64,000 nucleotides of DNA from Lentzea aerocolonigenes (lineage in GTDB: Bacteria > Actinomycetota > Actinomycetes > Mycobacteriales > Pseudonocardiaceae). Shown here in pieces: positions 16,374-25,751 of the stretch; position 1 is the stretch's first letter; every line of letters begins with the position of its first letter. Where the stretch lies: assembly GCF_000974445.1 (NCBI RefSeq), contig NZ_BBOJ01000031.1, forward strand, positions 37,754 through 101,753, in the 5' to 3' direction. The notes beneath the pieces were generated by a model. That model saw only the letters and a program-made list of their open reading frames with translations. It made no database searches and was not told the DNA's origin. The position numbers and the translations under genes are program-made.

Positions 16374-18542
16374 ATGTTTTCCGGTCTCGGCAGGTTCGCC
16401 GCGAGGCGCCGGTGGTGGGTGATCGCGGGAACCCTGGTTTTCGTGCTGTTCGGCGGAATCTGGGGCACCAGCGTGTTCGGCGCGATGACCGGTGGCGCGG
16501 GGTTCGACGACCCGTCCAGCGAGTCGGTCCGCGCGGACGAGGTGCTGCAGGGGCCGCTCGGCAGGTACGCGCCCGACGTGGTGGTGCTCTACGAGAGCAC
16601 CGACCGCACGGTCGACGACGCCCAGTTCGCCTCGGCGGTGAAGCAGGCCGTGGCCACGGTTCCCCAGGGCGCCGTGACCAGCATCAGGTCGTTCTGGTCC
16701 GAGAACGACCCCGCGTTCGTCTCCCGCGACCGGCACGCCACCTACGTCGCCGTGCAGCTTCCCTCCACGACCGACCAAGGCCGGGTCACCGAGCTCAAGG
16801 CGATCAAGGACGGACTCGCGGACGCGCCAGGCCTCACGGTGAAGTTCGGTGGTGTCACCGCCATGACCGCGCAGGTCAACGCGCACACCGGACGAGACAT
16901 CCTGGTCGCGGAACTGGTCTCGATGCCGTTGCTGATCATCCTGCTGGTGATCGTCTTCCGCAGCCTCGTCGCCGCCGCGATCCCGCTGCTCACCGGCATC
17001 GTGGTCGCGCTCGGCTCGTTCACGCTGCTCAAGATCATCACGTCGTTCGCCGACATCTCGACGTTCGCGATCAACGTGGTCACCATGCTCGGGTTCGGTC
17101 TCGCGATCGACTACGGGCTGTTCATGGTCAGCAGGTTCCGCGAGGAGCTCGCCGCGGGCAGGACGGTGGACGACGCGGTCGCGCGCACCACGGCCACCGC
17201 GGGACGCACGGTCGCCTACTCGGGCCTCACCGTGGCGGCGGTGCTCGCCTGCCTGGTGCTGTTCCCCGCGAGGTTCCTCTCGTCCATGGGGTACGCGGGC
17301 GTCTCGGTCGTCCTGTTCGCGGTGGTGAGCTCGCTGACCCTGCTGCCCGCCGTGCTGCGCTTCGCCGGTCAGCGGATCAACTCGCTGCGCCTGCCGCTGC
17401 CGCGCCGGCGACAGCGGGAGGCCGACGGCACCGGCTGGTACCGGACCGCGAAGCGGACCATGCGCAAGCCGGTCCTGTCGACGGTGGGCATCCTCGTCGT
17501 GCTCGTGGCGCTCGGTCTGCCGTTCCTCGGCGTCAACTGGGCCCGGCCCGCGGAGTGGGTGCTGCCGCGCGGTGAGGACGCCCGCGAGGTGACCAAGGCG
17601 CTCGACGCCGACTTCACCGCGAACCCCGCCAAGATCGCCACCGTCGTCGTGCGGCTGCCCGGTTCGGCCGACGGTGCCAAGAGCGCGGTCGAGGACTACG
17701 CGGCCAGGGTCGGGGCGGTGCCCGGCATCACGAGCGCGAAGGTCACCGGCACGCACGAGAACCTCGCCAGGGTGACGCTCGGGTACTCGCTCGACCCGAT
17801 GTCGCGAGAGGCTCCCGCCGTGGTCGACGCGGTGCGCGCGGTGCCCCCGCCCGCCGGCGCCACGACGCTCGTGACCGGCATGCCCGCGTCCAGGGTGGAC
17901 ATCGTGCGGATGATCGAGTCCCGGTTGCCGTGGATGGGACTCGCGGTGCTGGTCGTGTCGTTCGTGGTGATGTTCTTCGCGTTCGGCTCGGTGGTGCTGC
18001 CGCTCAAGTCCGCGGTGTTCAACCTGCTGTCGCTGTCCGCGTCGTTCGGCGCGATCAAGCTGATCTTCCAGGACGGCTGGCTGTCCGGCCTGCTCGGGTT
18101 CGACCCGATCGGCGCCGTGGACATCAACTTCCCGGTGCTCGTCGTCGCCATCGCGTTCGGACTCGCGATGGACTACGAGGTCTTCTTGCTCTCCAGGATC
18201 CGCGAGGCGTGGGACCGCACCGGCGACGTCGACGAGTCGATCGCGGTGGGACTGCAGAAAACCGGGCGCATCATCACCAACGCCGCCGTGCTGTTCATCG
18301 CGGTCGTCGTCGGCTTCCTGTTCTCCGGCATCGTGTTCATGAAGATGATCGCCGTCGGGTTGATCATCGCGGTCATCGTCGACGCCACGATCGTGCGCGG
18401 CCTGCTGGTGCCCGCCACGATGAAGCTGCTGGGCAAGTGGGCGTGGTGGTCACCGGCGCCGCTCGCCAGGTGGTGGCAGAACCGCGGCCTCGGTGAGGTG
18501 GCGGAACCCGAGCGCGAACCCCAGCCCACACTCGTCGGGTGA
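16374..18542 (+). CDS. MMPL/RND family transporter
   Basis: A 722-residue inner-membrane exporter of lipids or hydrophobic compounds. The topology is two repeats, each with one helix, a large outside loop and five more helices. The first repeat shows VVTMLGFGLAIDYGLFMVSRFREEL and the second VAIAFGLAMDYEVFLLSRIREAW, the duplicated proton-relay motifs (D-Y pairs) of this family. GGAGGGGGAG precedes ATG 16374. Divergent from the MerR regulator through the dyad at 16321; a strong hairpin follows the stop. Confidence 0.93.
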   Translation: MFSGLGRFAARRRWWVIAGTLVFVLFGGIWGTSVFGAMTGGAGFDDPSSESVRADEVLQGPLGRYAPDVVVLYESTDRTVDDAQFASAVKQAVATVPQGAVTSIRSFWSENDPAFVSRDRHATYVAVQLPSTTDQGRVTELKAIKDGLADAPGLTVKFGGVTAMTAQVNAHTGRDILVAELVSMPLLIILLVIVFRSLVAAAIPLLTGIVVALGSFTLLKIITSFADISTFAINVVTMLGFGLAIDYGLFMVSRFREELAAGRTVDDAVARTTATAGRTVAYSGLTVAAVLACLVLFPARFLSSMGYAGVSVVLFAVVSSLTLLPAVLRFAGQRINSLRLPLPRRRQREADGTGWYRTAKRTMRKPVLSTVGILVVLVALGLPFLGVNWARPAEWVLPRGEDAREVTKALDADFTANPAKIATVVVRLPGSADGAKSAVEDYAARVGAVPGITSAKVTGTHENLARVTLGYSLDPMSREAPAVVDAVRAVPPPAGATTLVTGMPASRVDIVRMIESRLPWMGLAVLVVSFVVMFFAFGSVVLPLKSAVFNLLSLSASFGAIKLIFQDGWLSGLLGFDPIGAVDINFPVLVVAIAFGLAMDYEVFLLSRIREAWDRTGDVDESIAVGLQKTGRIITNAAVLFIAVVVGFLFSGIVFMKMIAVGLIIAVIVDATIVRGLLVPATMKLLGKWAWWSPAPLARWWQNRGLGEVAEPEREPQPTLVG

Positions 18543-18561
18543 CCGACCGCCCCCACCCCCA

Positions 18562-18591
18562 GGCCCCTCCGCGCTCCGGCGCGGAGGGGCC
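18562..18591. terminator. Bidirectional hairpin terminator
   Basis: Perfect 13-bp arms ggcccctccgcgc / gcgcggaggggcc with a 4-nt loop between the convergent MMPL and LuxR genes. Confidence 0.8.
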
Positions 18592-18601
18592 GCCTCTCGT
18601 C

Positions 18602-21334
18602 TCAGCCCTCCCGGAACGCGCGCAGGTTGCGCAGCTGCGCCCGCGACGCGATGCCCAGCTTGGGAAACAGCTTGTACAGGTGGTAGCCGACCGTCCGCGG
18701 GCTGATGAACAGCTCGATGGCGATCTCCTTGTTGCTCAGGCCCTGCGCCGCGAGCTGGGCGACGTGCAACTCCTGCGGTGTCAGCGACTCGAACTCCGGG
18801 GTGCTCTGCGGAACCAGCCCGCCCGCCGCGCGCAGCTCCGCCGCCGCCGCGGCCTCCCAGCCGGACGCGCCGAGCGAGGCGAACACCTCCGCCGCCGCCT
18901 TCAGCTGCTCGCGCGCCTCCGACTGCCTGCGGTTGCGCCGCAGCCAGCGACCGTGGAACAGCTGGGTGCGGGCGCGGTGGAAGGGGAACTGGCGCAACGA
19001 CTCCTCGGCGAGCGCACGCTCCAGAGCGGCCTCCACGTCGGTGTCGCCGATCATCGCGTGGCACCGGTGCAGACCGGCGCGGTACACCGAGAGGTTCGCC
19101 CCGGACGCGAACTCCTCGTACCGGCTCACCGAGTCGACGACCTTGTCCGCGGCGCCCGCCCAGTGCGCCGCCTCCACGAGGTCGGGAACGACCTGCCGCG
19201 CCATCTCGCGGCTCGTCTGCGGCGAGGACGGCGAGTCGATCGCCAGCAGGTGTTCCAGCGCGGCTTCCGGATCGGGCTTCACCAGGTGCAGCAAGCCTTG
19301 CGCCCACGCGCACATCGCGAGCGCGTTGCGGTTGCCGTGCGGGACGGCGAGCGCCGTGGCGTCCCGGACGTGCTCGAGGCAGGCCTCCTCGTCCCCCATG
19401 ACCGCGGCGTACCGGGCCAGCAGCGCCAGCGACTGCGCACGGCGGTTGTGCTGCCCGCTGTCGAGCGTCAGCCTGGCCGCCTCCCCGGCGTGGGAGATGC
19501 CGTCGTGCCACAGGCCGAGGTCGTACTCGAGCTCCGCCAACCAGTTCAGGAACATGGTGAGCACGTTGGTCATGCCGATCGCCCGCAGCTGGCCGGCGAC
19601 CTCGATGCCGAAGTCGCGGGCGAGCTTCGTGTCGTGCCCGCGCATCGCCAGCGCCATCGCGACCATCGACCGGCGAGGATCGCCGGGAGGCAGCACCGTC
19701 GACGCGAGCTCCAGCACCTCGTGCGGGTTGCTGCCCGACTTCTCGGCGACGCCTCGCGTGCTCCCCTCCATCCACCGGTTGAGCTGGTCGTGGACGGGAT
19801 CGATGCGCAGCTCGCCGATGCGGCGCCCCGCCGACATCGTGCCCTCGAGGTCACCGGCGAGCCTGGCGGACTCCATGGCCAGGAAGAGCACCCACATCGC
19901 TTCCTCTGGCAGGCTCGCCGAGATGGCGTCGGCGGTGCGGCTCAGCAACGCGTAGCCCAGTGCGGGATCGCCGCTGTCGGTCTCGATCAGCGCGCGCAGC
20001 CGGGAGACCTGCGCCTCCAGCCTCGTGCCGCTGCCCGCGATCTCCGTGCCGACCTGTTCGGTGATCGACTTCGCAAACGCCGCCTGGCCCGACCTCCACG
20101 CCGCGTACGCAGCGCCGACCAGCCTGCGGCTGCGGTCGTCCCGGTCGGGGCTCAGCTCCGCCGCCCGCCTCATTACGTGCGCGGCGGCCGCCGCTCCACC
20201 GCGCTCGACGATCCTGTCCGCGGTGCGCGCCAGCTCGGCGGCGAGCGGTTCGTCGGGCCCGGTCGCCGCCATGGCCCGGTGGTGGATCGCACGCCCGGAG
20301 TCGTTGCGCTCCCCCAGTTCCGCGGCCAGGGCGAGATGCACCCGCGACCGGTCGTGGAACAGCGCGGCCTGGTAGACGGCCGACCTGATCAACGGGTGGT
20401 CGAACGACACCGTCGAGCCGCGCAGGCGCACGAGACCGGACTGCTCGATCGGCAGCAACGCCGTCTCCGGCAGGCCGATCCGTTCCGCCGCGGCGAGCAG
20501 CGCACCCACCGGCGCGTTGGGTTCGGCGGCGAACACCAGGGTGAGCAGCCGCGCGTCCGGGGACAGCTCGTCGACGCGGCGCGCGAACGCGCTCTGCAGC
20601 GAGCTGCTCAGCGGCACCGTGCCGCCCATCACCAGGTCGTGTGCGAGCCCGCCCTCGGCGCCGGTGCGCACGAGCTCGGCGAGCGCGAGCGGATTGCCGC
20701 CCGTCGACTCGATGAGCGCCTCGCGCACCGCGTCCGAGGAACGCCACCCGTTGCGGGACAACAACTCCGCCGCGGCTTCACGACTCAGACCCGTCAGCGG
20801 CAGCTCCGGCAGGAACGACGTGTTGACCTCGCTCGGATCGCGCACCGCGAACAACACCGCGATCGGGTCCGCGACCAGCCTGCGCACCAGGAACATCAGC
20901 GCGGCCATCGTCGAGTCGTCCAGCCATTGCACGTCGTCGGCGACGACGAGCAGCGGCGAGCCTTCGGACACAGTGGTCAGCAGCGAGAACGCCGCCGCGC
21001 AGACGGCGAAGTCGGTGGCGTGCGTGTCCTCCATCCCCAGCGCGCTGCGCAACGCCGTCGCCTGCGCGGCGGGCAGCGAATCGATCTCGGCGAGCACGGG
21101 AAGCAGCAACTGATGCAGCCCGCTGAACGCGAAACCCGCCTCCAGGTCGTTCCCGGAGCAGAAAAGCACCGTCATGCCGTCCGCGTGGGTACGTGCTTCC
21201 TCCAGCAAAGCCGTCTTTCCGACGCCCGCTTCCCCCCGCAGCACGAGCACACCCGGAACTCCCCCTCGGGCCTCCTCGATCAACCGGCGGATCACGTTCA
21301 ACTCATGATCGCGTCCGTGGAGCACGAGATCCAC
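18602..21334 (-). CDS. Large ATP-binding LuxR (LAL/MalT-type) regulator
   Basis: A 910-residue regulator. An N-terminal AAA/NACHT-like ATPase has Walker A GEAGVGKTALL near residue 34 and Walker B LLVVADDVQWLDD near 125. A long helical TPR-like middle follows, and a LuxR helix-turn-helix closes the protein (LTPQELHVAQLAAQGLSNKEI to SPRTVGYHLYKLFPKLG). Such proteins sense an inducer through the repeat region. GTG 21334 has no clear ribosome site and may be leaderless. It is divergent from the DedA-like gene; its target is unknown. Confidence 0.92.
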   Translation of the reverse strand: MDLVLHGRDHELNVIRRLIEEARGGVPGVLVLRGEAGVGKTALLEEARTHADGMTVLFCSGNDLEAGFAFSGLHQLLLPVLAEIDSLPAAQATALRSALGMEDTHATDFAVCAAAFSLLTTVSEGSPLLVVADDVQWLDDSTMAALMFLVRRLVADPIAVLFAVRDPSEVNTSFLPELPLTGLSREAAAELLSRNGWRSSDAVREALIESTGGNPLALAELVRTGAEGGLAHDLVMGGTVPLSSSLQSAFARRVDELSPDARLLTLVFAAEPNAPVGALLAAAERIGLPETALLPIEQSGLVRLRGSTVSFDHPLIRSAVYQAALFHDRSRVHLALAAELGERNDSGRAIHHRAMAATGPDEPLAAELARTADRIVERGGAAAAAHVMRRAAELSPDRDDRSRRLVGAAYAAWRSGQAAFAKSITEQVGTEIAGSGTRLEAQVSRLRALIETDSGDPALGYALLSRTADAISASLPEEAMWVLFLAMESARLAGDLEGTMSAGRRIGELRIDPVHDQLNRWMEGSTRGVAEKSGSNPHEVLELASTVLPPGDPRRSMVAMALAMRGHDTKLARDFGIEVAGQLRAIGMTNVLTMFLNWLAELEYDLGLWHDGISHAGEAARLTLDSGQHNRRAQSLALLARYAAVMGDEEACLEHVRDATALAVPHGNRNALAMCAWAQGLLHLVKPDPEAALEHLLAIDSPSSPQTSREMARQVVPDLVEAAHWAGAADKVVDSVSRYEEFASGANLSVYRAGLHRCHAMIGDTDVEAALERALAEESLRQFPFHRARTQLFHGRWLRRNRRQSEAREQLKAAAEVFASLGASGWEAAAAAELRAAGGLVPQSTPEFESLTPQELHVAQLAAQGLSNKEIAIELFISPRTVGYHLYKLFPKLGIASRAQLRNLRAFREG

Positions 21335-21415
21335 ACTAGCAACGACGACCAGTCATCGTGACGGATTCGCCCGCCGTCGAACACGGCCAGGATCATCACC
21401 GGGGGGTGATCCGAA

Positions 21416-22042
21416 TTGACGGGGTTCTTGGACGGACTGCCCGCACCATTGGTGTTGCTCGTGCTGGGTGTGCTGCTGATCGCCGAGTCGGGGCTCGCCG
21501 TCGGGGTGTTCCTGCCCGCCGCCACCACGGTGCTCGGCATCGGTGTCCTCACGCGGTTCGACGTCGTGTCCGAGATCGCGGCGATCTGCACGGCGGCGGC
21601 GTGTTCGGCACTCGGCAGCCAGCTCGGCTACCTGCACGGCACCCTGCGCACGGGCCCGGTGTGGCGATCGGTGGTGCGCCGGGCGGGGCACCGGCGCATG
21701 GAGGTTCTGCTCGCGCAGTTGAACAGGCGAGCGGGTTGGACGCTGGCCGCGTGCCAGTGCTTTGGCGTGCTCAGGACCGTGGCGCCCAGGCTCGCCGCGA
21801 AGGCTGGAGTCTCGAGGGCGCGTCACGCCGCGAGCACGGTGCCGGCCGCGATCGTGTGGGCGTGCGGGCTCGTCCTGTTGGGACGGACGGCGGGCGAGGC
21901 GTACCAGCAGATCGAGATGGCGGTCGGTCTGGCGGGCCTGCCTCTGGTGTGCGTCGCCGGTGTTTGCGTCCTGGCAACGTGGTGGATACGCGCTAAGACC
22001 AAGCGGAAGAAGGCGACTGACGTGGCAGTGGAGTCGTGCTAG
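21416..22042 (+). CDS. DedA-like (SNARE-associated) membrane protein
   Basis: A 208-residue integral membrane protein. GVFLPAATTVLGIGVL matches the DedA re-entrant pattern near residue 35, GSQLGYLHGTL matches the Gly-rich helix and FGVLRTVAPRLAAKAGV the Arg-containing motif near residue 120. DedA proteins move undecaprenyl phosphate or phospholipids across the membrane. Several family residues are changed (no Glu after FLP), so it is a divergent member. Start TTG 21416 is nine bases after GGGGGG; no better start exists. A basic tail ends the protein. Confidence 0.72.
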   Translation: MTGFLDGLPAPLVLLVLGVLLIAESGLAVGVFLPAATTVLGIGVLTRFDVVSEIAAICTAAACSALGSQLGYLHGTLRTGPVWRSVVRRAGHRRMEVLLAQLNRRAGWTLAACQCFGVLRTVAPRLAAKAGVSRARHAASTVPAAIVWACGLVLLGRTAGEAYQQIEMAVGLAGLPLVCVAGVCVLATWWIRAKTKRKKATDVAVESC

Positions 22043-22165
22043 GTTCGAGATTCAGTGATGTCACATCACCTGGGGGCACTAACAATCACGGAAATCAGTG
22101 TGCGCGTTGACCGGGGAACTCCACAATGATTTCCTGACGCCGAAACGAAACATTTTGGGGGGCGT

Positions 22166-23266
22166 ATGCAGGAGCACGGCTCCGGTCGCTGCGCGTTAGT
22201 GGACAGAGACAACAGGAAAACGGATCCGATCCGCGAGCTGGCTATTTCCTTCGACGCCGCACTGCAGGACCGGGCCAATAAACTGATCGGCCACGAGGAA
22301 ATCCACTCTGAATTCGACCGCCAGCTGAGGTACGTGTACGCCGACTGCCAGGAGAGCCTGCGCCGCGGCGAGATCTTCGTGAACGAGAAGAAAGTCGCGC
22401 TGGCGTCCGCACTGGGGGTGCGGGCGGCAGCGGCGGGCGTCGGGCTGGACCAGCTCGTGGCCGCGTGGAGCGCGATGTCCGAGGTGTTCCTGCTCGACCT
22501 GCCGAGGGTGGCGGGAGAGGCGGGCGCGGTGCACGGGCCCGACCTGGTCGTCGCGGCGGTGCACCGGAGCATCGCCGAGCGGAGCGGGGTCGCGTCCTCG
22601 TGGTACGAGACCGCACTGAACCAGCGGTTCGACCGCGTCCGCGCCGCCGAACGCAGGCGGATGTCACGCGAGCTGCACGACTGGTACGGCACCAACCTCA
22701 GCCTCGCCCTGCGCAAGCTCGAACTGGTCGAGGCGCGCGGCCGGGCGGACGACGACGTCCGCGACCACCTGGCCGGTCTGCGCGCAGTGCTCAACGAGCT
22801 CTTCGAGGGCACCCGGCGGTTCGCGTCCGGCCTGCGGCTGCAGAACCCGGTGGGCGACATCTGCACGGCCTTGCGGTCGTACGCGGACTCGGCGGGCGGC
22901 GACATGGACGTCGACGTCTTCGTCCGCGGCGACGAGACCGCGATGCCCGCGCACGTCGGCGCCGAGACGTTCGTCGTGCTGCGCGAGGCGTTGCGCAACA
23001 TCTTCCGGCACTCCGGCGGCACCAAGGCCTTCGTGATGGTCGAGGTCTCGCCGGAACGGGTGTGCGCGGTGGTCCAGGACGACGGCCGCGGCTTCTCCCC
23101 GTCCGCTGACCTGACCGGGCTCGGCGGCAGCGGTGTGCTGTCCATGCGGGAACGGGTGGAGCAGCTCGGCGGGATGTTCGTGCTGACGAGCCGGCCGCTG
23201 CGGGGGACGCGCATCGAGATCTGGATACCGCTGACCGCGCGGGCGGGTGAGCAACGTGCCGGATGA
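22166..23266 (+). CDS. Soluble NarL-type sensor histidine kinase
   Basis: A 366-residue kinase without membrane helices. The helical N-terminal half (about 150 residues) has no domain I can name and may sense a cytoplasmic ligand. The HisKA_3 motif RRRMSRELHDWYGTN carries phosphoacceptor His171; the ATPase domain has the N-box REALRNIFRHSG, the G-box DDGRGF and the closing MRERVEQLGG. GGGGGG precedes ATG 22166. It overlaps the response regulator gene by 20 bases, a standard two-component pair next to a SARP and the polyketide cluster. Confidence 0.9.
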   Translation: MQEHGSGRCALVDRDNRKTDPIRELAISFDAALQDRANKLIGHEEIHSEFDRQLRYVYADCQESLRRGEIFVNEKKVALASALGVRAAAAGVGLDQLVAAWSAMSEVFLLDLPRVAGEAGAVHGPDLVVAAVHRSIAERSGVASSWYETALNQRFDRVRAAERRRMSRELHDWYGTNLSLALRKLELVEARGRADDDVRDHLAGLRAVLNELFEGTRRFASGLRLQNPVGDICTALRSYADSAGGDMDVDVFVRGDETAMPAHVGAETFVVLREALRNIFRHSGGTKAFVMVEVSPERVCAVVQDDGRGFSPSADLTGLGGSGVLSMRERVEQLGGMFVLTSRPLRGTRIEIWIPLTARAGEQRAG

Positions 23267-23903
23267 CGACATCCGCATCGTGGTCGCCGACGACCACATG
23301 TTGCTCAGGGAGGCGTTGTGCGACGTGCTGCTCGTGGAGGACGACTTCGCGATCAGCGGAATCGCGGGTGACGGCGAGGAGGTCCTCGCCGTCTCCGCGC
23401 GCACGAAGCCGGACGTGGTCCTGCTCGACGTCGAGATGCCCAAGCACAACCCGCTCAGGACGGTCGCACGCCTCAGGGAGCTGGTACCGCAACCGAAGAT
23501 CATCATCCTGACCATGCACGACGGCGCCGACACCATCCGCAGGCTGCTCGACGCGGGGGTGTCGGCGTACCTGTCGAAGAACGTCAGCAGACAGCACCTG
23601 GTCGCGACCATCCGCAGCGCCCACGCGGGCCAGAGCGTGGTGATCGCGACCTCGTCCGGGCTCGTGGGAGATCCCCGCGCGACCGGTTCCGTCCCGCTGT
23701 CGAGCAGGGAGCTCGAGGTGCTGACGCTCGTGGCCACGGCGCTGAGCAACCGGCAGATCGCCTCGCGGCTGTCGATCACCGAGGGCACCGTGAAACGCCA
23801 TCTGCGCAACATCTTCGAGAAGCTCGGGGTGACGTCCAGGATGGCCGCGGTGCGCAAGGCCGAGGAACAGGCGCTGCTCACGTCCGACACGCGTTACCTC
23901 TGA
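23247..23903 (+). CDS. NarL-type response regulator, partner of the kinase
   Basis: A 218-residue regulator. The receiver has VVADDHMLLREAL, phosphoacceptor in VVLLDVEMP, Thr in ILTMHD and Lys in AYLSKNV. The LuxR-type DNA-binding domain is PLSSRELEVLTLVATALSNRQI to TVKRHLRNIFEKLGV. Two GTG codons, 23247 and 23256, can start it; both overlap the kinase stop at 23264. A hairpin separates it from the convergent SARP gene, a likely downstream target. Confidence 0.9.
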   Translation: MSNVPDDDIRIVVADDHMLLREALCDVLLVEDDFAISGIAGDGEEVLAVSARTKPDVVLLDVEMPKHNPLRTVARLRELVPQPKIIILTMHDGADTIRRLLDAGVSAYLSKNVSRQHLVATIRSAHAGQSVVIATSSGLVGDPRATGSVPLSSRELEVLTLVATALSNRQIASRLSITEGTVKRHLRNIFEKLGVTSRMAAVRKAEEQALLTSDTRYL

Positions 23904-23909
23904 CGGCAC

Positions 23910-23939
23910 GGGTGCTGTGACCGCGCGGTCACAGCACCC
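23910..23939. terminator. Bidirectional hairpin terminator
   Basis: Inverted repeat gggtgctgtgaccg / cggtcacagcaccc with a minimal loop between convergent response regulator and SARP genes. Confidence 0.75.
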
Positions 23940-23945
23940 ACCCGC

Positions 23946-24710
23946 TCAGCTCCTGCCCGCGGACGCCGCGAGGATGCGGCGCTGGACCTGCCTCAGGTCG
24001 TCCGACGGTTCGATGCCGAGCTGTTCGTCGAGGTGCCGCCACGCGTTCTGGAACGTCTGCAGCGCCTCGCCGCGGCGGCCGGAGCGGTCGAGGACCTCCA
24101 TCAACCGCGCCTGCAACCACTCGTTCAACGGGTCCGCGGCCACGAGCTCGCGCAGCTCGGGAACCATGTCGCGGTGCCTGCCGGCGCGCAGGTCCGCCTC
24201 GATGCGCAGCTCGCGAACCCTGGAGTGGCTCTCGGCGAGCCGCGCCACGTGCGCGCTCAGCACCGGTCCCACGGGCACGCCCTGCAGGGCGCTGCCCCGC
24301 CACACCCCGAGCGCGGCCCGCAGCCGGTCGGAGGCCTCGTAGCAGCGGCCGGCGTCGAGCAGGACCCGGCCTTCCTCGGCGAGCAGGTCGAAGACGTCCA
24401 CGTCGAGCAGCTCGGCGGGCATCGACAGCAGGTACCCGGTCGGCCGGGTGAGCAGCGTCGCCTGCGCGGGCGGTCCTCCCTGCACGGACTCCAGCACCTT
24501 GCGCAGGTGGTAGATGTGAGTCCGGATGGTCATGACCTCGTTGCGCGGCGGTGCCCCCGCCCACAGCTCCTCCGCGATGGTCTCGATCGACACGAACTGG
24601 TTCGCCCGCAGCGCCAGCAGCCCCGTCACCTGCGCGAGTTTCCCTCCGCGCACGCCGCGGTTTCCGTGACGGCCGCTCAACTCGATCGGACCGAGGACTT
24701 TCAGCCTCAT
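23946..24710 (-). CDS. SARP/AfsR-type pathway activator
   Basis: A 254-residue Streptomyces-antibiotic-regulatory-protein. The N-terminal OmpR-like winged helix (VLGPIEL, KLAQVTGLLALRANQFVS, ELWAGAPP, IRTHIYHLRKVL) is followed by a bacterial transcriptional activation domain (DLLAEEGRVLLDAGR to WRHLDEQLGIEPSDDL). Small SARPs without ATPase domain usually switch on the adjacent biosynthetic genes by binding heptamer repeats upstream of -10. ATG 24710 has GGGGAG just upstream. It is divergent from the dehydratase-thioesterase operon at 24898. Confidence 0.92.
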   Translation of the reverse strand: MRLKVLGPIELSGRHGNRGVRGGKLAQVTGLLALRANQFVSIETIAEELWAGAPPRNEVMTIRTHIYHLRKVLESVQGGPPAQATLLTRPTGYLLSMPAELLDVDVFDLLAEEGRVLLDAGRCYEASDRLRAALGVWRGSALQGVPVGPVLSAHVARLAESHSRVRELRIEADLRAGRHRDMVPELRELVAADPLNEWLQARLMEVLDRSGRRGEALQTFQNAWRHLDEQLGIEPSDDLRQVQRRILAASAGRS

Positions 24711-24897
24711 CGCGCTCCCCCGAAAAATGAATTCGCTCCAGGAGTTCCACGATACGTTCGGAACGGACGATTTCGACCTCATCGCACCTGAAGTGCTGCG
24801 CGGATGTACCAAAAGAGGTATTCGACTACCCCCTAGTGCGCACGAGCGTCCCCATGGTGCCATTTTTCCACGGACTTCGACTGGTTAGCGTGAGGCG
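24711..24897. promoter_or_regulatory. Divergent promoter region, possible SARP target
   Basis: The heptamer ttcgact occurs at 24821-24827 and 24876-24882, 55 bases (five helical turns) apart. The second copy lies three bases before ggttagcgtgag, which could be a -10. SARPs bind direct heptamers set at multiples of 11 bases, so this is compatible but unproven. A similar ctagcgtgaa stands before the ACP operon at about 35451. Confidence 0.35.
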
Positions 24898-25320
24898 GTG
24901 GACACAGACGAACCGACACGAACACCTTTACCGGAAACGGCCCTGTTCGAAGTCAGCAGACAAAAGATCGAGGAATTCAACCGGGCACTCGGCAGGCCCT
25001 CGGACGAGCTCGGCGAACGCCGGGCGGCGCCGGCGACCTTCCCGATCGTGCTCGCCATCGACGGCGTGGAGACGGCGCTCGCCCGCAGCGGCCTGGGCAT
25101 CGGACTCGCCGACATCGTGCATCGCGACCAGCGCTTCACCTACACCCGGCCGATCTACGCGGGCGACGTGCTCAGCACCTCGACGCGCATCGCGAAGATC
25201 GACTCGCTGGGTGACGCGCACTCGCTGACCATCACCGTCGACATGGCGGACGCCGGGGGCAACCACGTGTGCACCGCGACGTCGACGGTCGTCTCGCGCA
25301 CGAACCGCGGTGCGCCATGA
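24898..25320 (+). CDS. MaoC-type dehydratase subunit (HadA/HadC-like)
   Basis: A 140-residue hot-dog protein resembling the N-terminal FAS1-like dehydratase half, as in mycobacterial HadA or HadC. Visible pieces are AAPATFPIVLAIDGVE, the YTRPIYAGDVLSTSTRI strand pattern and VCTATSTVVSR at the end. It lacks the catalytic DxNPIH motif, which is supplied by the next gene, so the two probably form a heterodimeric (3R)-hydroxyacyl-ACP dehydratase. The start is GTG 24898 and the stop overlaps the next ATG (ATGA). Confidence 0.82.
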   Translation: MDTDEPTRTPLPETALFEVSRQKIEEFNRALGRPSDELGERRAAPATFPIVLAIDGVETALARSGLGIGLADIVHRDQRFTYTRPIYAGDVLSTSTRIAKIDSLGDAHSLTITVDMADAGGNHVCTATSTVVSRTNRGAP

Positions 25321-25751
25321 CCGACACGCTGACCCACCGGTCGCCGGAAGCGGGTACCCGGCTGCCGGACCGCACGTTCACGATCACCCGCCACGACCTG
25401 GTCCGCTACGCGGGCGCGTCCGGCGACTTCAACCCGATCCACTGGAACGACCGCAGCGCACAGCGGATCGGACTGTCGGGTGTGGTCGCGCACGGGGTCC
25501 TGACCATGGGGCTCGCCGTCCGCGCGCTGGAGGACTGGGCGGGCCCGCACGCGGTGGTGGTGGACTACCGGGCCGCGTTCGCCCAGCCGATCACCGTGCC
25601 CGATGACGACACCGGCGTGACCGTCGTGGTCTCCGGCACGGTCACCGACGTCCAGTGGCCCGACCGGGTCCGGGTGCGGATGACCGCGCACCTCGGCACC
25701 ACCAAGGTGCTCACCCGCTCGTACGCCGTTCTCGCCATGAGGGCAGGTTGA
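25317..25751 (+). CDS. MaoC-type dehydratase, catalytic subunit (HadB-like)
   Basis: A 144-residue hot-dog dehydratase. The hydratase-2 motif GDFNPIHWND gives the catalytic Asp and His; VVAHGVLTMGLAVRAL is the conserved helix that follows. It dehydrates (3R)-hydroxyacyl-ACP to a trans-2-enoyl-ACP, the step that builds polyene chains. It is coupled by ATGA to the upstream subunit and by TGATG to the thioesterase. No enoyl reductase is visible in the cluster, which favours retention of double bonds (inference). Confidence 0.86.
   Translation: MTDTLTHRSPEAGTRLPDRTFTITRHDLVRYAGASGDFNPIHWNDRSAQRIGLSGVVAHGVLTMGLAVRALEDWAGPHAVVVDYRAAFAQPITVPDDDTGVTVVVSGTVTDVQWPDRVRVRMTAHLGTTKVLTRSYAVLAMRAG

Noticed and set aside
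15705..17756. 683-residue minus-strand frame opposite MMPL
   Set aside because: His/Arg/Gly-rich shadow of the transporter gene with no recognisable domain.
18539..21361. 940-residue plus-strand frame opposite the LuxR regulator
   Set aside because: The minus-strand protein has complete ATPase and helix-turn-helix motifs; the plus frame is Arg/Gln/Leu-rich without domains.
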